Source of the DNA: Pirellulales bacterium
Lineage (GTDB): Bacteria > Planctomycetota > Planctomycetia > Pirellulales > Lacipirellulaceae
Assembly (NCBI GenBank): GCA_028279215.1
Contig: JANQOF010000012.1
Coordinates: 1 to 36,782 of the forward strand
DNA length: 36,782 nt
Direction: 5' to 3'
Shown piece after piece: positions 16,709 to 24,455 of this stretch. Below the pieces are notes generated by a model. The model was not told the DNA's origin. It saw nothing but the letters and a program-made list of their open reading frames with translations, and did no database searches. Every line of letters begins with the position of its first letter. Positions within the stretch are counted from its first letter, which is position 1. The position numbers and the translations under genes are program-made.

Positions 16709-18565
16709 CTATTCCGCGTCGACCTTTTCTGCTTCCGGAGCCGATTCTTCCGGTTGTTCGGGGGCAGCCTCTGCCGACTCCTCACCGGTCGGCTTGAACA
16801 GCGGGCCAGAGTCGCCTCCGACGCCACCTTTGAGTTCCTTGCCATCCGACGAGCGATTCTCGGCTTGCTCGGCATCGATTTCGTCTTGCTCGGCCCATTC
16901 GACGCGTTTGCGCGACAAGCCGATCTTGCGGTCGTCGATGTCGACTCGGAGCACCTTCACTTCGATCTCGTCACCCACATTCACGAGATCGGAAGGATTC
17001 TCGACCTTGTGGTCGGCCAGTTCCGAAATATGGAGCAGGCCCTCCAAGCCATCCTCGAGCCCCACGAACACGCCGAAGTTAGTGATTTTCGTCACTTTGC
17101 CGGTCACCAACTGACCGGGCTGGTAGCGATCGGGAATGTCGGATGCCCATGGATCTTCGTCGAGTTGCTTCAAGCCAAGGGCGATGCGTCGGCGATCTTG
17201 ATCGACCGAAAGCACCTTGCACTCGATTTCCTGGCCTTTCTCCACCACTTCGCTCGGGTGGCCAATCTTCCGGGTCCACGACATGTCACTGACATGCAGC
17301 AGGCCGTCGATGCCCTCTTCGATTTCGATAAAGGCACCGTAGTTCGTGAGGTTACGAACCTTTCCTTTGACCATTGCCCCGGTTGGATAGCGCTCGATAA
17401 CCTTGTCCCAGGGGTTGTCCTGGGTCTGCTTCATGCCGAGGGAGATTTCTTGTTTCTCCTCGTTGATGCCCAACACCACTACCTCGACTTCGTCGTCGAT
17501 TTGCACCAGCTCGCTGGGATGGTTGATTCGCTTGGTCCACGACATTTCGCTGATGTGCACCAGGCCTTCGATGCCGTCTTCGAGCTTGACGAACGCGCCG
17601 TAGCTCATCACGTTGACGACAGTACCGTTGACCTTCGACCCCACGGGGTACTTGGTCGCCACATCGTCCCACGGGCTGGCCTGCTTCTGCTTGAGGCCCA
17701 GGGCAATCTTTTCTTTCTCGTAATCGATGTTGAGGATCATCACTTCGACTTCGTCGTCGATCTTCACCATCTCCGAGGGATGGTTGATGCGTCCCCAACT
17801 CATGTCGGTGATGTGCAGCAATCCGTCGATGCCACCCAGGTCGACGAATGCGCCAAAGTCGGCCAGGTTCTTTACCACGCCCTTGCGGATTTGGCCGACC
17901 TCAAGTTCCTTCAGCAACTCAGTCTTCTTCTTGGCTCGTTCGGCTTCGATCAAGCTGCGGCGACTTACTACGATGTTGCGGCGCGTCTCGTCGATCTTCA
18001 GCACCATGCAGTCGATCGTCTGGCCAATGTACTCACCGATGTCGTGCGGCCGGCGGATATCGACCTGACTGGCGGGCAAGAATACGTTGACGCCGATGTT
18101 GACCAGCAAGCCGCCTTTGATTTTCCGTTCCACATGCCCAGAGACCACGTCGCCTTCGTGGACCTTCGACATCACCGCGATCCACTTTTCGATCTTCTCA
18201 GCCTTGCGTTTGCTGAGAACGATCATGCCACGGTCGTCGTGACGGCCAACGACGTCTTCAACGTCCTCAACCAGGACACGAACGGTTTGGCCAACCTCGG
18301 GTGGTTCGTCGGCCGCTTCGCCTGTTTCCTCGTCTTCCTCCCACTCGCTACGGGCGACCATGCCTTCGCTCTTGTATCCAACGTCAACGATGACAAACTC
18401 GTCGTCCACGCGGACAATTTTGCCTTCGACGATCTGTTCGGGCGAAATATCGACATCGTCTTCGAGCATCTCGGGCGGCAACTCTTCCATCAGCCCAATG
18501 CCAATGTCGTCGTTCCACTCTTCTTCGGAAACATCAAACTCGCGAATTAGATTACGGTTGACCAT
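16709..18565 (-). CDS. rpsA: 30S ribosomal protein S1
   Basis: This 618-residue protein has six consecutive S1 RNA-binding domains, at about residues 45-120, 128-205, 215-290, 300-375, 388-463 and 475-550. The last four are the most alike, with the pattern YGAF-GI-GLLH-S-MSW-HPSE. S1 helps the ribosome bind and unfold mRNA. The roughly 60-residue C-terminal tail is strongly acidic and Ala/Pro/Glu-rich. The length and six-domain layout fit the long S1 type. The ATG at 18565 follows TTAGG at good spacing. A promoter about 150 nt upstream would give a long leader, which in other bacteria is where S1 autoregulation acts. The gene is monocistronic as far as can be seen. Confidence 0.95.
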   Translation of the reverse strand: MVNRNLIREFDVSEEEWNDDIGIGLMEELPPEMLEDDVDISPEQIVEGKIVRVDDEFVIVDVGYKSEGMVARSEWEEDEETGEAADEPPEVGQTVRVLVEDVEDVVGRHDDRGMIVLSKRKAEKIEKWIAVMSKVHEGDVVSGHVERKIKGGLLVNIGVNVFLPASQVDIRRPHDIGEYIGQTIDCMVLKIDETRRNIVVSRRSLIEAERAKKKTELLKELEVGQIRKGVVKNLADFGAFVDLGGIDGLLHITDMSWGRINHPSEMVKIDDEVEVMILNIDYEKEKIALGLKQKQASPWDDVATKYPVGSKVNGTVVNVMSYGAFVKLEDGIEGLVHISEMSWTKRINHPSELVQIDDEVEVVVLGINEEKQEISLGMKQTQDNPWDKVIERYPTGAMVKGKVRNLTNYGAFIEIEEGIDGLLHVSDMSWTRKIGHPSEVVEKGQEIECKVLSVDQDRRRIALGLKQLDEDPWASDIPDRYQPGQLVTGKVTKITNFGVFVGLEDGLEGLLHISELADHKVENPSDLVNVGDEIEVKVLRVDIDDRKIGLSRKRVEWAEQDEIDAEQAENRSSDGKELKGGVGGDSGPLFKPTGEESAEAAPEQPEESAPEAEKVDAE

Positions 18566-18718
18566 GAAATACCTAAGGGGCGGTAGCTGCAGAGATTGGC
18601 GGACTGCACGCCGCCACCGGGAGGAAGAGCTCGCCGCCTGCCTACGAAAGGGGGTTCACTCACCACGCTGGACGCGCGACACTCGCGGGCCAAAATGCAA
18701 CGCAGCGACAAGCCCCGA

Positions 18719-18747
18719 ATCTTACCAAATAGGGCAGTTCGTCACAA
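18719..18747 (-). promoter_or_regulatory. Probable rpsA promoter
   Basis: On the minus strand TTGTGA (18742-18747) and TAAGAT (18719-18724) are 17 nt apart, each matching 4 of 6 consensus positions. Transcription from here would give a leader of about 145 nt before rpsA. Confidence 0.5.
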
Positions 18748-18801
18748 CTTGGGGTCGACTCGCCAGAGCGACGGCTTGGCTTCAGGCTCCGATCGATTTG
18801 G

Positions 18802-18830
18802 GTGACAAGGGCTGGTAGGCTAGGTACAAT
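18802..18830 (+). promoter_or_regulatory. Probable promoter of the DUF1080 gene
   Basis: GTGACA (18802-18807) and TACAAT (18825-18830) are separated by exactly 17 nt, and each matches the sigma-70 consensus at 5 of 6 positions. The expected transcript start is about 45 nt before the start codon at 18883. Together with the rpsA promoter on the other strand it accounts for the 317-nt gap 18566-18882, where no gene is seen. Confidence 0.7.
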
Positions 18831-18882
18831 TTGCCCAACTGCCCCGTTGTATCCATGGTTTCTTAGTTAGGAGATGCATTTG

Positions 18883-19557
18883 ATGAGTGATTTCTTGTGG
18901 ACCCGATGCGCTTGCGCGGTGGCAGTAGGGCTAGCGGTAGGTATGGCCGGGGGCCAAGTGCTCGCCGACCATCACGAAGGGAAGGACGGCGGCTGGATCG
19001 ATCTTTTCAACGGCAAGGACCTGGCCGGTTGGGAAGTCAACGAGAACCCGGAAACTTTCAAGGTGGTCGATGGCGTGCTCGTGGTGAAAGGCGACCGAGC
19101 GCACGCGTTCTACGCTGGCGACGTTAAAGACGCCAATTTCAAGAACTTCGAGTGGAAGTGCGAGGTCATGACGAAGCCGAAAGCGAATTCCGGTATGTAC
19201 TTTCACACCAAGTACCAGGACTCTGGCTGGCCCTCGAAAGGGTACGAAGTGCAGGTGAACTGCTCACACGGCGACCGCAAGAAGACAGGTGGACTGTATG
19301 GAATCGATGACGTCATGGACGATGCACCCCACAAGGATAACGAGTGGTTTACGCAGCATGTGATCGTCGACGGGAAGCACGTGGTAGTCAAAGTCAACGA
19401 CGAGGTAGTGACAGATTACACGGAGCCGGACAACCCGGTACGGGAAGGGCAGTTCAAAGATCGCCTGATCGACTCAGGAACTTTCGCCATTCAAGGCCAC
19501 GATCCGGGTAGCGAAGTGCACTTCCGTAAGATCATGGTAAAGCCGCTGGACGATTAG
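18883..19557 (+). CDS. Exported DUF1080 (3-keto-disaccharide hydrolase-type) protein
   Basis: This 224-residue protein starts with a signal peptide, MSDFLWTRCACAVAVGLAVG, ending near VLADHH. The rest is one DUF1080 domain, a concanavalin-like beta-sandwich: GWIDLFNGKDLAGWEV at its start, EWKCEVMTKPKANSGMYFH, YEVQVNC, TGGLYG, and AIQGHDPGSEVHFRKI at its end. Some members hydrolyse 3-keto-disaccharides or bind glycans; the substrate here is unknown. Two ATGs are in frame. The first (18874) directly abuts the TAGGAG ribosome binding site, leaving no spacing, so the second (18883, 9 nt away) is chosen. A terminator follows, so the ThuA-like gene downstream may be separately expressed. Confidence 0.9.
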   Translation: MSDFLWTRCACAVAVGLAVGMAGGQVLADHHEGKDGGWIDLFNGKDLAGWEVNENPETFKVVDGVLVVKGDRAHAFYAGDVKDANFKNFEWKCEVMTKPKANSGMYFHTKYQDSGWPSKGYEVQVNCSHGDRKKTGGLYGIDDVMDDAPHKDNEWFTQHVIVDGKHVVVKVNDEVVTDYTEPDNPVREGQFKDRLIDSGTFAIQGHDPGSEVHFRKIMVKPLDD

Positions 19558-19566
19558 ACGAATCCC

Positions 19567-19598
19567 AAGCCGCGGATCGCAATGCTGATCCGCGGCTT
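19567..19598 (+). terminator. Hairpin terminator after the DUF1080 gene
   Basis: A perfect 12-bp stem, AAGCCGCGGATC (19567-19578) and GATCCGCGGCTT (19587-19598), encloses an 8-nt loop and is followed by CGTGTTTCC. The ATG at 19582 lies in the loop, which argues against that codon as the start of the next gene. Confidence 0.7.
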
Positions 19599-19626
19599 CG
19601 TGTTTCCTACAGGCGTATTGCGAATC

Positions 19627-20505
19627 ATGGCCAACTACAATTTGTTGCTACTCGTATTCGTTCTTACTCCGCTGAGCTGGGCGATTGCGTCGCCTGTTAC
19701 TGCTGACGAGTCGCAGCCAGAGCCCTTACACATCTTGCTAGTCACGCAAAGCGGTGGATTCCAACACCCTACGATCACACGATCCGCAACAGAACTCTCG
19801 CACACCGAGCGAATCATGACCGAGCTTGGCATCAAGAGCGGGCTGTTTCGTATTGATTGCACGAAGGATGTGGAGAACGACTTCAAACCGGAACTCATCG
19901 AGAACTACGACATCGTCATGTTCTTCACCACCGGCAAGATGTACGACGAACAGAGGCGCCTGCCGATCTCGGAGGAAACGATGGAATGGCTACTGAACAC
20001 ATGGCTCAAGGAGGAAGGCCACGGATTTCTCGGAGTCCATGCGGCAGCCGATACGTTCGGGGACTATGAGCCGTATTGGGACATGATCGGCGGCACCTTC
20101 AACGGCCATCCGTGGGGCGCCGGTACGACGGTAACCCTGAAGGTGCACGATCAAGAGCACCCCGCCGCTGCCCCCTGGGGCGAGGGCGCGACCCTCAAAG
20201 ACGAAATCTACCAGTTCAAGAACTGGCAGCCCGAGAAGGTCCGCGTGCTGATGAGCCTCGATATGGAGAATACGGAACTAAAGAAGCCGTACCATGTTCC
20301 GGTACTCTGGGTGAAGAACTACGGCAACGGCCGGGTGATGCACATGAGCTTGGGCCACCGCGAAGACATCTGGGAAAACCTCACTTACCAAGAGTCTCTG
20401 CTAAACGGCATCCGCTGGCTAAGCGGGCAAGTCAACGCCGACGCCACTCCGAACCCGGAAGTGGATGCGAGAGAAAATGAGCTGGCAAAGGCGGCGGCGG
20501 GGTAG
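19627..20505 (+). CDS. Exported ThuA-like protein
   Basis: This 292-residue protein has a signal peptide, MANYNLLLLVFVLTPLSWAI, ending near the TADES segment. The body is a ThuA-like domain, a flavodoxin/glutamine-amidotransferase-like fold: LHILLVTQSGGFQHPTI as first strand, YDIVMFFTTGKM, GFLGVHAAADTF, DEIYQFKNW, and VKNYGNGRVMHMSLGHRED near the end. The founding member is linked to trehalose utilisation; biochemistry of the planctomycete forms is not established. The ATG at 19582 falls inside the preceding terminator and would add a non-signal leader, so the ATG at 19627 is preferred. No strong ribosome binding site was seen. A foldback repeat follows 38 nt after the stop. Confidence 0.88.
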   Translation: MANYNLLLLVFVLTPLSWAIASPVTADESQPEPLHILLVTQSGGFQHPTITRSATELSHTERIMTELGIKSGLFRIDCTKDVENDFKPELIENYDIVMFFTTGKMYDEQRRLPISEETMEWLLNTWLKEEGHGFLGVHAAADTFGDYEPYWDMIGGTFNGHPWGAGTTVTLKVHDQEHPAAAPWGEGATLKDEIYQFKNWQPEKVRVLMSLDMENTELKKPYHVPVLWVKNYGNGRVMHMSLGHREDIWENLTYQESLLNGIRWLSGQVNADATPNPEVDARENELAKAAAG

Positions 20506-20543
20506 GGCTGATGCGCGTAGTAAGCGCGAAACGGCGCGATGAG

Positions 20544-20706
20544 CTAGAGCGTGCTTCGGCTAGCTGTAGCGATGTTGGCGCAAACGAGTCAAGTCTAGCA
20601 AGGTGGCCGAAGCAGGCGAATCCGCATGATTCGTCGATGCAGGCCAACGTATCCAGATGCGAACGCAGTAAGCGGGCACGCTACAGATAGGCGAAGCACG
20701 CTCTAG
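20544..20706. repeat. 163-bp foldback element with 28-bp inverted ends
   Basis: Arm 1 (20544-20571) and arm 2 (20679-20706) are inverted copies matching at 26 of 28 positions, beginning CTAGAGCGTGCTTCG. A 107-nt centre holds a small hairpin, CGAATC/GATTCG. An imperfect direct repeat built on GATGCG and AGTAAGCG lies at 20510-20528 and 20656-20676. No reading frame of note is inside. It resembles a MITE-like or REP-like dispersed element and lies between two convergent genes, where it could also stop transcription. Confidence 0.6.
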
Positions 20707-20730
20707 AGACCAGAGAATTGTCCCAAGCGG

Positions 20731-21651
20731 CTAGAAGTCATCCGCTGCACGATAGGCGTCGATCACCGCCTGATCGCCCTCCTTGCCGGGTTTGCTGTTG
20801 CCGTGTTCCATTCCCATGATGCCATCGAAGCCCTTGGCGTGGAGGTGTTTGAACACGTTGCGGTAGTTGATTTCACCGGTGCCAGGTTCTTTGCGGCCTG
20901 GGTTGTCGCCGCATTGAAAGTATCCGACTTCGCTCCACGCCATATCGATGTTGGGAATTAGGTTGCCTTCCTGAATCTGCTGGTGGTAGATGTCGAACAG
21001 AATCTTGCAGCTTGGGCTGTCGACAGCGCGGCAGATCTCGTAGGCCTGTGGAATCTTGTGCAAGAAGAGTCCGGGGTGGTTCGTCCACCAGTTGAGTGGC
21101 TCGAGCACCATGACCAAGCCGTGCGGCTCACATACTTCGGCGCAGCGGCGCAGCAACTCAATGCAGTTCGCCGTTTGATAGCCCCACTCTTTGTTATCCA
21201 CATAGGCATCAGGCACCACGGTGACCCACTTGGCGTTGACCCGCTTGGCAACGTCGATGCTGTCTTTGACGTCCTGGACAACTCGGTCGCGGGCGTCCTT
21301 ATCGTTGGTCACAAAGCCCTTGCTGCGAAAGTCGGCATGGGCAACGAATACGCCCATCGTCATGCCAAGCTCGTCCATGGTCTTAGCGATCTTGTCCTGC
21401 AACTCGACCGGCTTGCCTTTCATGCCATTATCTTCCCAGGCAGCGAATCCCTGGTCGGCGGCAAACTTGAGTTGATCGATCGGGTCGTTGCCCGCTAGGC
21501 GGCGAAACATGCCAAAGTGAGGTGCGTAGTTCAGCTTGAACTTAGCCGCGTTACGGGCTGAGATCGCATCGTCTTCCGCAATCGATGACTTACCGACCAG
21601 CATGCCAGCACTTGCAATAGCGGTGGCTTTCACAAAGTCGCGACGCTTCAT
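20731..21651 (-). CDS. Tat-exported hydroxypyruvate-isomerase-like TIM-barrel protein
   Basis: This 306-residue protein belongs to the sugar phosphate isomerase/epimerase (AP endonuclease 2-like) superfamily and looks closest to the hydroxypyruvate isomerase group. It opens with a Tat signal, MKRRDFVKATAIASAGMLVG. The barrel contains FGMFRRLAGNDPIDQLKFAA, GVFVAHADF, VMVLEPLNWWTNHPG with a likely catalytic Glu, ILFDIYHQQIQEGN with likely metal-binding Asp and His, and FDGIMGMEHGNSKPGK with the second Glu. The Tat signal means it is folded in the cytoplasm and exported, so the classical cytosolic substrate may not apply. It lies 78 bp downstream of the PhoX-like gene on the same strand and may be co-transcribed with it. 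Confidence 0.87.
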   Translation of the reverse strand: MKRRDFVKATAIASAGMLVGKSSIAEDDAISARNAAKFKLNYAPHFGMFRRLAGNDPIDQLKFAADQGFAAWEDNGMKGKPVELQDKIAKTMDELGMTMGVFVAHADFRSKGFVTNDKDARDRVVQDVKDSIDVAKRVNAKWVTVVPDAYVDNKEWGYQTANCIELLRRCAEVCEPHGLVMVLEPLNWWTNHPGLFLHKIPQAYEICRAVDSPSCKILFDIYHQQIQEGNLIPNIDMAWSEVGYFQCGDNPGRKEPGTGEINYRNVFKHLHAKGFDGIMGMEHGNSKPGKEGDQAVIDAYRAADDF

Positions 21652-21729
21652 GGTGAGGAGTCCTGAGTTGTGATGCGGAACAAGTTAGTTGTTCCTCATT
21701 CTAACTCAAGAGTGAACCGCGCGCACTCA

Positions 21730-23130
21730 TCATACGGTGTGGGGCCACGGCCCGGTGATGGCGAGCGTCAATCCGCGGTGCTGCAAATTGACGAACAGCG
21801 TGGAGCCATCGGGCGAGAAGGTCGCTCCGGCAAACTCGGTACGGGCATGATTGTGAGCGAACGTGTAACACTCTCCGTGGGGAGTGACGCCGATCAAACG
21901 GACTTCGTCCCCGTCGCGATCCTCACACACAATCAAGTCGCCCCACGGCGCGACGGTCAAGTTATCCGCATTCACTACCAACTTGGAGTTGTTCGCCTCT
22001 ACGAACAGCTCCAACGCGCCTGGCTTGGTGCGTTCGCCAAGTTGGCCTTCCGCGGGGCCGGGTGTGTACTTCCAAATTTGCCCGAGTTGTGCAGCCCCGC
22101 CGCTAGTACACGCAAAGTAAATGTCGCCATTGGAGTACCACATGCCTTCGCCGCGCGCGAATCGTGCCGCCCCAGATGCAAACCCTCGATATCGCAAGTC
22201 GTCTTTCGGCGACTCGACGTTGTCCAGGTCGACCCACCGAATTGGGTGAGTCGAGCTTGGGGCGATGGAGAAAGCACCGCTCCAATTGCGCGTGTCGGTG
22301 CTGTCGCGGTCTACAAACGCGAGGGCCTGAAGCTTTCCGCCCGCCGCGAGGTTCTCCGCCTGGCTGGGAATGAAGCGATAGATGAGACCATCGTCGACAT
22401 CTTCGGTTTGATAGACGATGCCAGTTGCGGGATCGACAGCCACTGCTTCGTGGCGGAACCGGCCCATCGCCTTCAGCGGGACGGCGGGGGCCAGTTCGAT
22501 TTCGGCAGTCGCGGGCACTTCAAAATTGTAACCGTGATTCTGTTGGCAGATGACGGCAGGACCCTCGTCGAACTTGTTAGCGCCGACGATGTCGGTGGCC
22601 TCTTCGCAGGTGATCCAGGAACCCCAAGGCGTGGGACCACCAGCGCAGTTACGCATAGTGCCGACTAGGCTCATGTACTGCCGTACCACTTGTTGTTTGG
22701 TGGTGTCGTACACCACGGTGGTCGTTCCGCCTATGCACGGCTTGCCTTCCTCACCGAGGTCGTAGAGTTTCTCGGCTTCGATACTCGAAAGCAACTTGGC
22801 ACGGTTGCCGAATGGGCCAATCTGTCGCGGTTCGATCTCGTGATTGCGAACCAGCACCGTCAACCCGTTGGGCCCTTCAAACGTCGCCATGCCGTCGGGC
22901 TTGTCGGGCACCAACAGCCCGTCTTCCATTGCATCGCCCGTGCGTGAGAGGATGCAGTACGAAAAGCCAGGAGGGAGGCTAAGCAACTGGTGCGGGTCGT
23001 CCTGCAACTCGCCAAAACGATCAGTGCTAGAGAGCGAGGAGGTCTCACCGGCGGCCACAAACTGCCGTAATCCACTCATTCCGATGGCGAACGCGGCAGT
23101 AGATTGGAGAAACGACCGTCTGGTGGACAT
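21730..23130 (-). CDS. Tat-exported PhoX-like (DUF839) protein
   Basis: This 466-residue protein starts with a Tat signal, MSTRRSFLQSTAAFAIGMSG. The body matches the DUF839/PhoX beta-propeller family: FGELQDDPHQLLSLPPGFSY, then LVRNHEIEP, GTTTVVYD, MRNCAGGPTPWGSWITCEE, RFRHEAVAVDPATGIVYQTE, GDIYFACTSGG, and WGDLIVCEDRDGD near the end. The GPTPWGSWxTCEE and HEA-DP-G-Y-TED segments are the family hallmarks and hold metal and cofactor ligands in known PhoX phosphatases. Some relatives are not phosphatases, so the substrate is open. It is transcribed toward the isomerase-like gene. Confidence 0.88.
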   Translation of the reverse strand: MSTRRSFLQSTAAFAIGMSGLRQFVAAGETSSLSSTDRFGELQDDPHQLLSLPPGFSYCILSRTGDAMEDGLLVPDKPDGMATFEGPNGLTVLVRNHEIEPRQIGPFGNRAKLLSSIEAEKLYDLGEEGKPCIGGTTTVVYDTTKQQVVRQYMSLVGTMRNCAGGPTPWGSWITCEEATDIVGANKFDEGPAVICQQNHGYNFEVPATAEIELAPAVPLKAMGRFRHEAVAVDPATGIVYQTEDVDDGLIYRFIPSQAENLAAGGKLQALAFVDRDSTDTRNWSGAFSIAPSSTHPIRWVDLDNVESPKDDLRYRGFASGAARFARGEGMWYSNGDIYFACTSGGAAQLGQIWKYTPGPAEGQLGERTKPGALELFVEANNSKLVVNADNLTVAPWGDLIVCEDRDGDEVRLIGVTPHGECYTFAHNHARTEFAGATFSPDGSTLFVNLQHRGLTLAITGPWPHTV

Positions 23131-23791
23131 GTTGCAGTGCTTCTACGGGCTAGATTTTGGCTGAGCGACACGTTGGCCCCGCCCAAGCAAATACCCCAAT
23201 GTACACCCGAAGATTCCCTACGCAACGCATGTTCATTGAGAATTAACCCGCAAAACCGCTTGCGCCCAGAAATACCCTTCGTTCTCTAGGTTACCCATTA
23301 TGGTGGTTTGGCGAGCGGTTTTTTTGGTGCTCCAGACTTTTTCCCCCATTCTGGTGGCCGCGTGGATGCTCGCGACTCCTAGGCAACAACTCGTTGCACG
23401 GTACGTACTTCACGCGACGCATGCACCGCGCCGGGGGTCGCTCAAGAGGCTTCCGCAGCTTGGGTATTCGGAAAACCCTCACTCGCTTGCCCCTTGAACC
23501 TGACCAGCAAAGCGGCCATAAAGTTTGCGTCCTACCGGAGCGCGTCGACACCTTCAGCGCTCCTCCAATACAACCTCGCCTAGATTACCCCCCCGATTTT
23601 GACTCGCCAAGTGTCGCACCATCACGCATATGAGTTGCGCGTGAGAATGTCGCTGGGCAACGATTTCCCCCCCCCGAGTGTTTCTTTACCGACTTGCCTC
23701 GTTGGTGCTCGAATCGCACTTAGCTTGACGTCTGTAGTCTACGTTGAGAGCGTGAGCAGCCAAAGGGCAGGTACCAGCAAAGGAGTGAGTG
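23131..23791. other. 661-nt gene-free intergenic region
   Basis: This lies between divergent genes. Reading frames present are short, composition-driven and lack ribosome binding sites, so I call no gene. It contains runs of C (7 at 23588-23594, 9 at 23667-23675), a T7 run at about 23320, and arms AAAACCGCT (about 23255) and AGCGGTTTT (about 23314) that could pair across a loop of about 50 nt before that T-run. Confidence 0.5.
23198..23225 (-). promoter_or_regulatory. Possible promoter of the PhoX-like gene
   Basis: On the minus strand TTGCGT (23220-23225) and TACATT (23198-23203) are 16 nt apart; the -10 box matches 4 of 6 positions. The leader would be about 60 nt. The evidence is weak. 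Confidence 0.3.
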
Positions 23792-24331
23792 ATGCTTCAG
23801 TTTCTCGCACTATTGACCGCCACCCTTGGAGTCGCCACGTCTGAATCAACCGGCCTGGAATGGGAATCGGACTACGGCACTGCCCTAAAGCAGACCCGTC
23901 AGGACGATCGCCCGCTTCTGGTTGTGATCGATCAACCTGGTGTGGCCGAGGAGAGCTTGCCGGAGTCGCTGTTGAGTGACAACACGGAAGGTACTCTCGC
24001 CGACTACGATCTCTGCCGTGTCGATGCCAGCACCAAGTACGGCAAGAAGGTCGCCGATGCCTTCAAGACCGACGCCTTCCCGTACGTCGCGTTCGTCGAC
24101 AAGTCGGGCGAAGTGATTTTGCACCAGCATTCGGGCGAACTCACCTCCACCGAGTGGACAGAGCTTGTCGGCAAGTACCGCACAGGCGAAAAGCCCACCC
24201 GGCATGTCGTAGCTAAGCCGATCGTGAGGACCTCCACGGTGAGCACTTCGGTTCCTGTTGAGAGCTACCCAAGCTACAATGGCTATTCATCGCCGCGGCC
24301 CTACTGCGCCAAGTGCCAACGCGGTTACTAA
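23792..24331 (+). CDS. Secreted thioredoxin-like protein with C-terminal CxxC
   Basis: This 179-residue protein has a short signal peptide (MLQFLALLTATLGVATS). The body looks thioredoxin-like: RPLLVVIDQPG as the central strand, YDLCRVDAS, and DAFPYVAFVDKSGEVILHQ with the cis-Pro-type strand. At the place where thioredoxins carry their active-site CxxC there is no Cys pair. A CxxC (C172-AK-C175) lies instead in the extreme C-terminal tail, PYCAKCQRGY. A GTG directly precedes the ATG; AGGAG at 23781-23785 fits the ATG at 23792 best. A strong terminator follows, so it is monocistronic. A redox function is uncertain. Confidence 0.8.
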   Translation: MLQFLALLTATLGVATSESTGLEWESDYGTALKQTRQDDRPLLVVIDQPGVAEESLPESLLSDNTEGTLADYDLCRVDASTKYGKKVADAFKTDAFPYVAFVDKSGEVILHQHSGELTSTEWTELVGKYRTGEKPTRHVVAKPIVRTSTVSTSVPVESYPSYNGYSSPRPYCAKCQRGY

Positions 24332-24404
24332 ATCGCCTTGAATCGATCGGCGAGCGGAGTCGGTTGATTAAGCGAAGGCCGATTTCGTTACTTGAGAGCC
24401 CAAG

Positions 24405-24438
24405 ACCGGCTCGGGCAGGCACGCCTGGGCCGGTTTTT
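24405..24438 (+). terminator. Intrinsic terminator after the thioredoxin-like gene
   Basis: ACCGGCTCGGGC (24405-24416) pairs with GCCTGGGCCGGT (24423-24434) over 12 bp including two G-T wobbles, with a 6-nt loop, and is followed directly by TTTT. This is a classic rho-independent terminator on the plus strand, 74 nt after the stop codon. Confidence 0.85.
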
Positions 24439-24455
24439 CATGTCGGTGCTAGTGA

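Noticed and set aside
16652-18550. A 632-codon open frame on the plus strand opposite rpsA
   Set aside because: It mirrors the repeated S1 domains and has no independent support; rpsA is certain.
19582-19626. Upstream ATG for the ThuA-like gene
   Set aside because: This ATG lies in the loop of the preceding terminator hairpin, and the added residues precede a complete signal peptide that begins at 19627.
23291-23551. An 86-codon minus-strand frame in the long intergenic region
   Set aside because: Basic low-information composition, no ribosome binding site and no motif.
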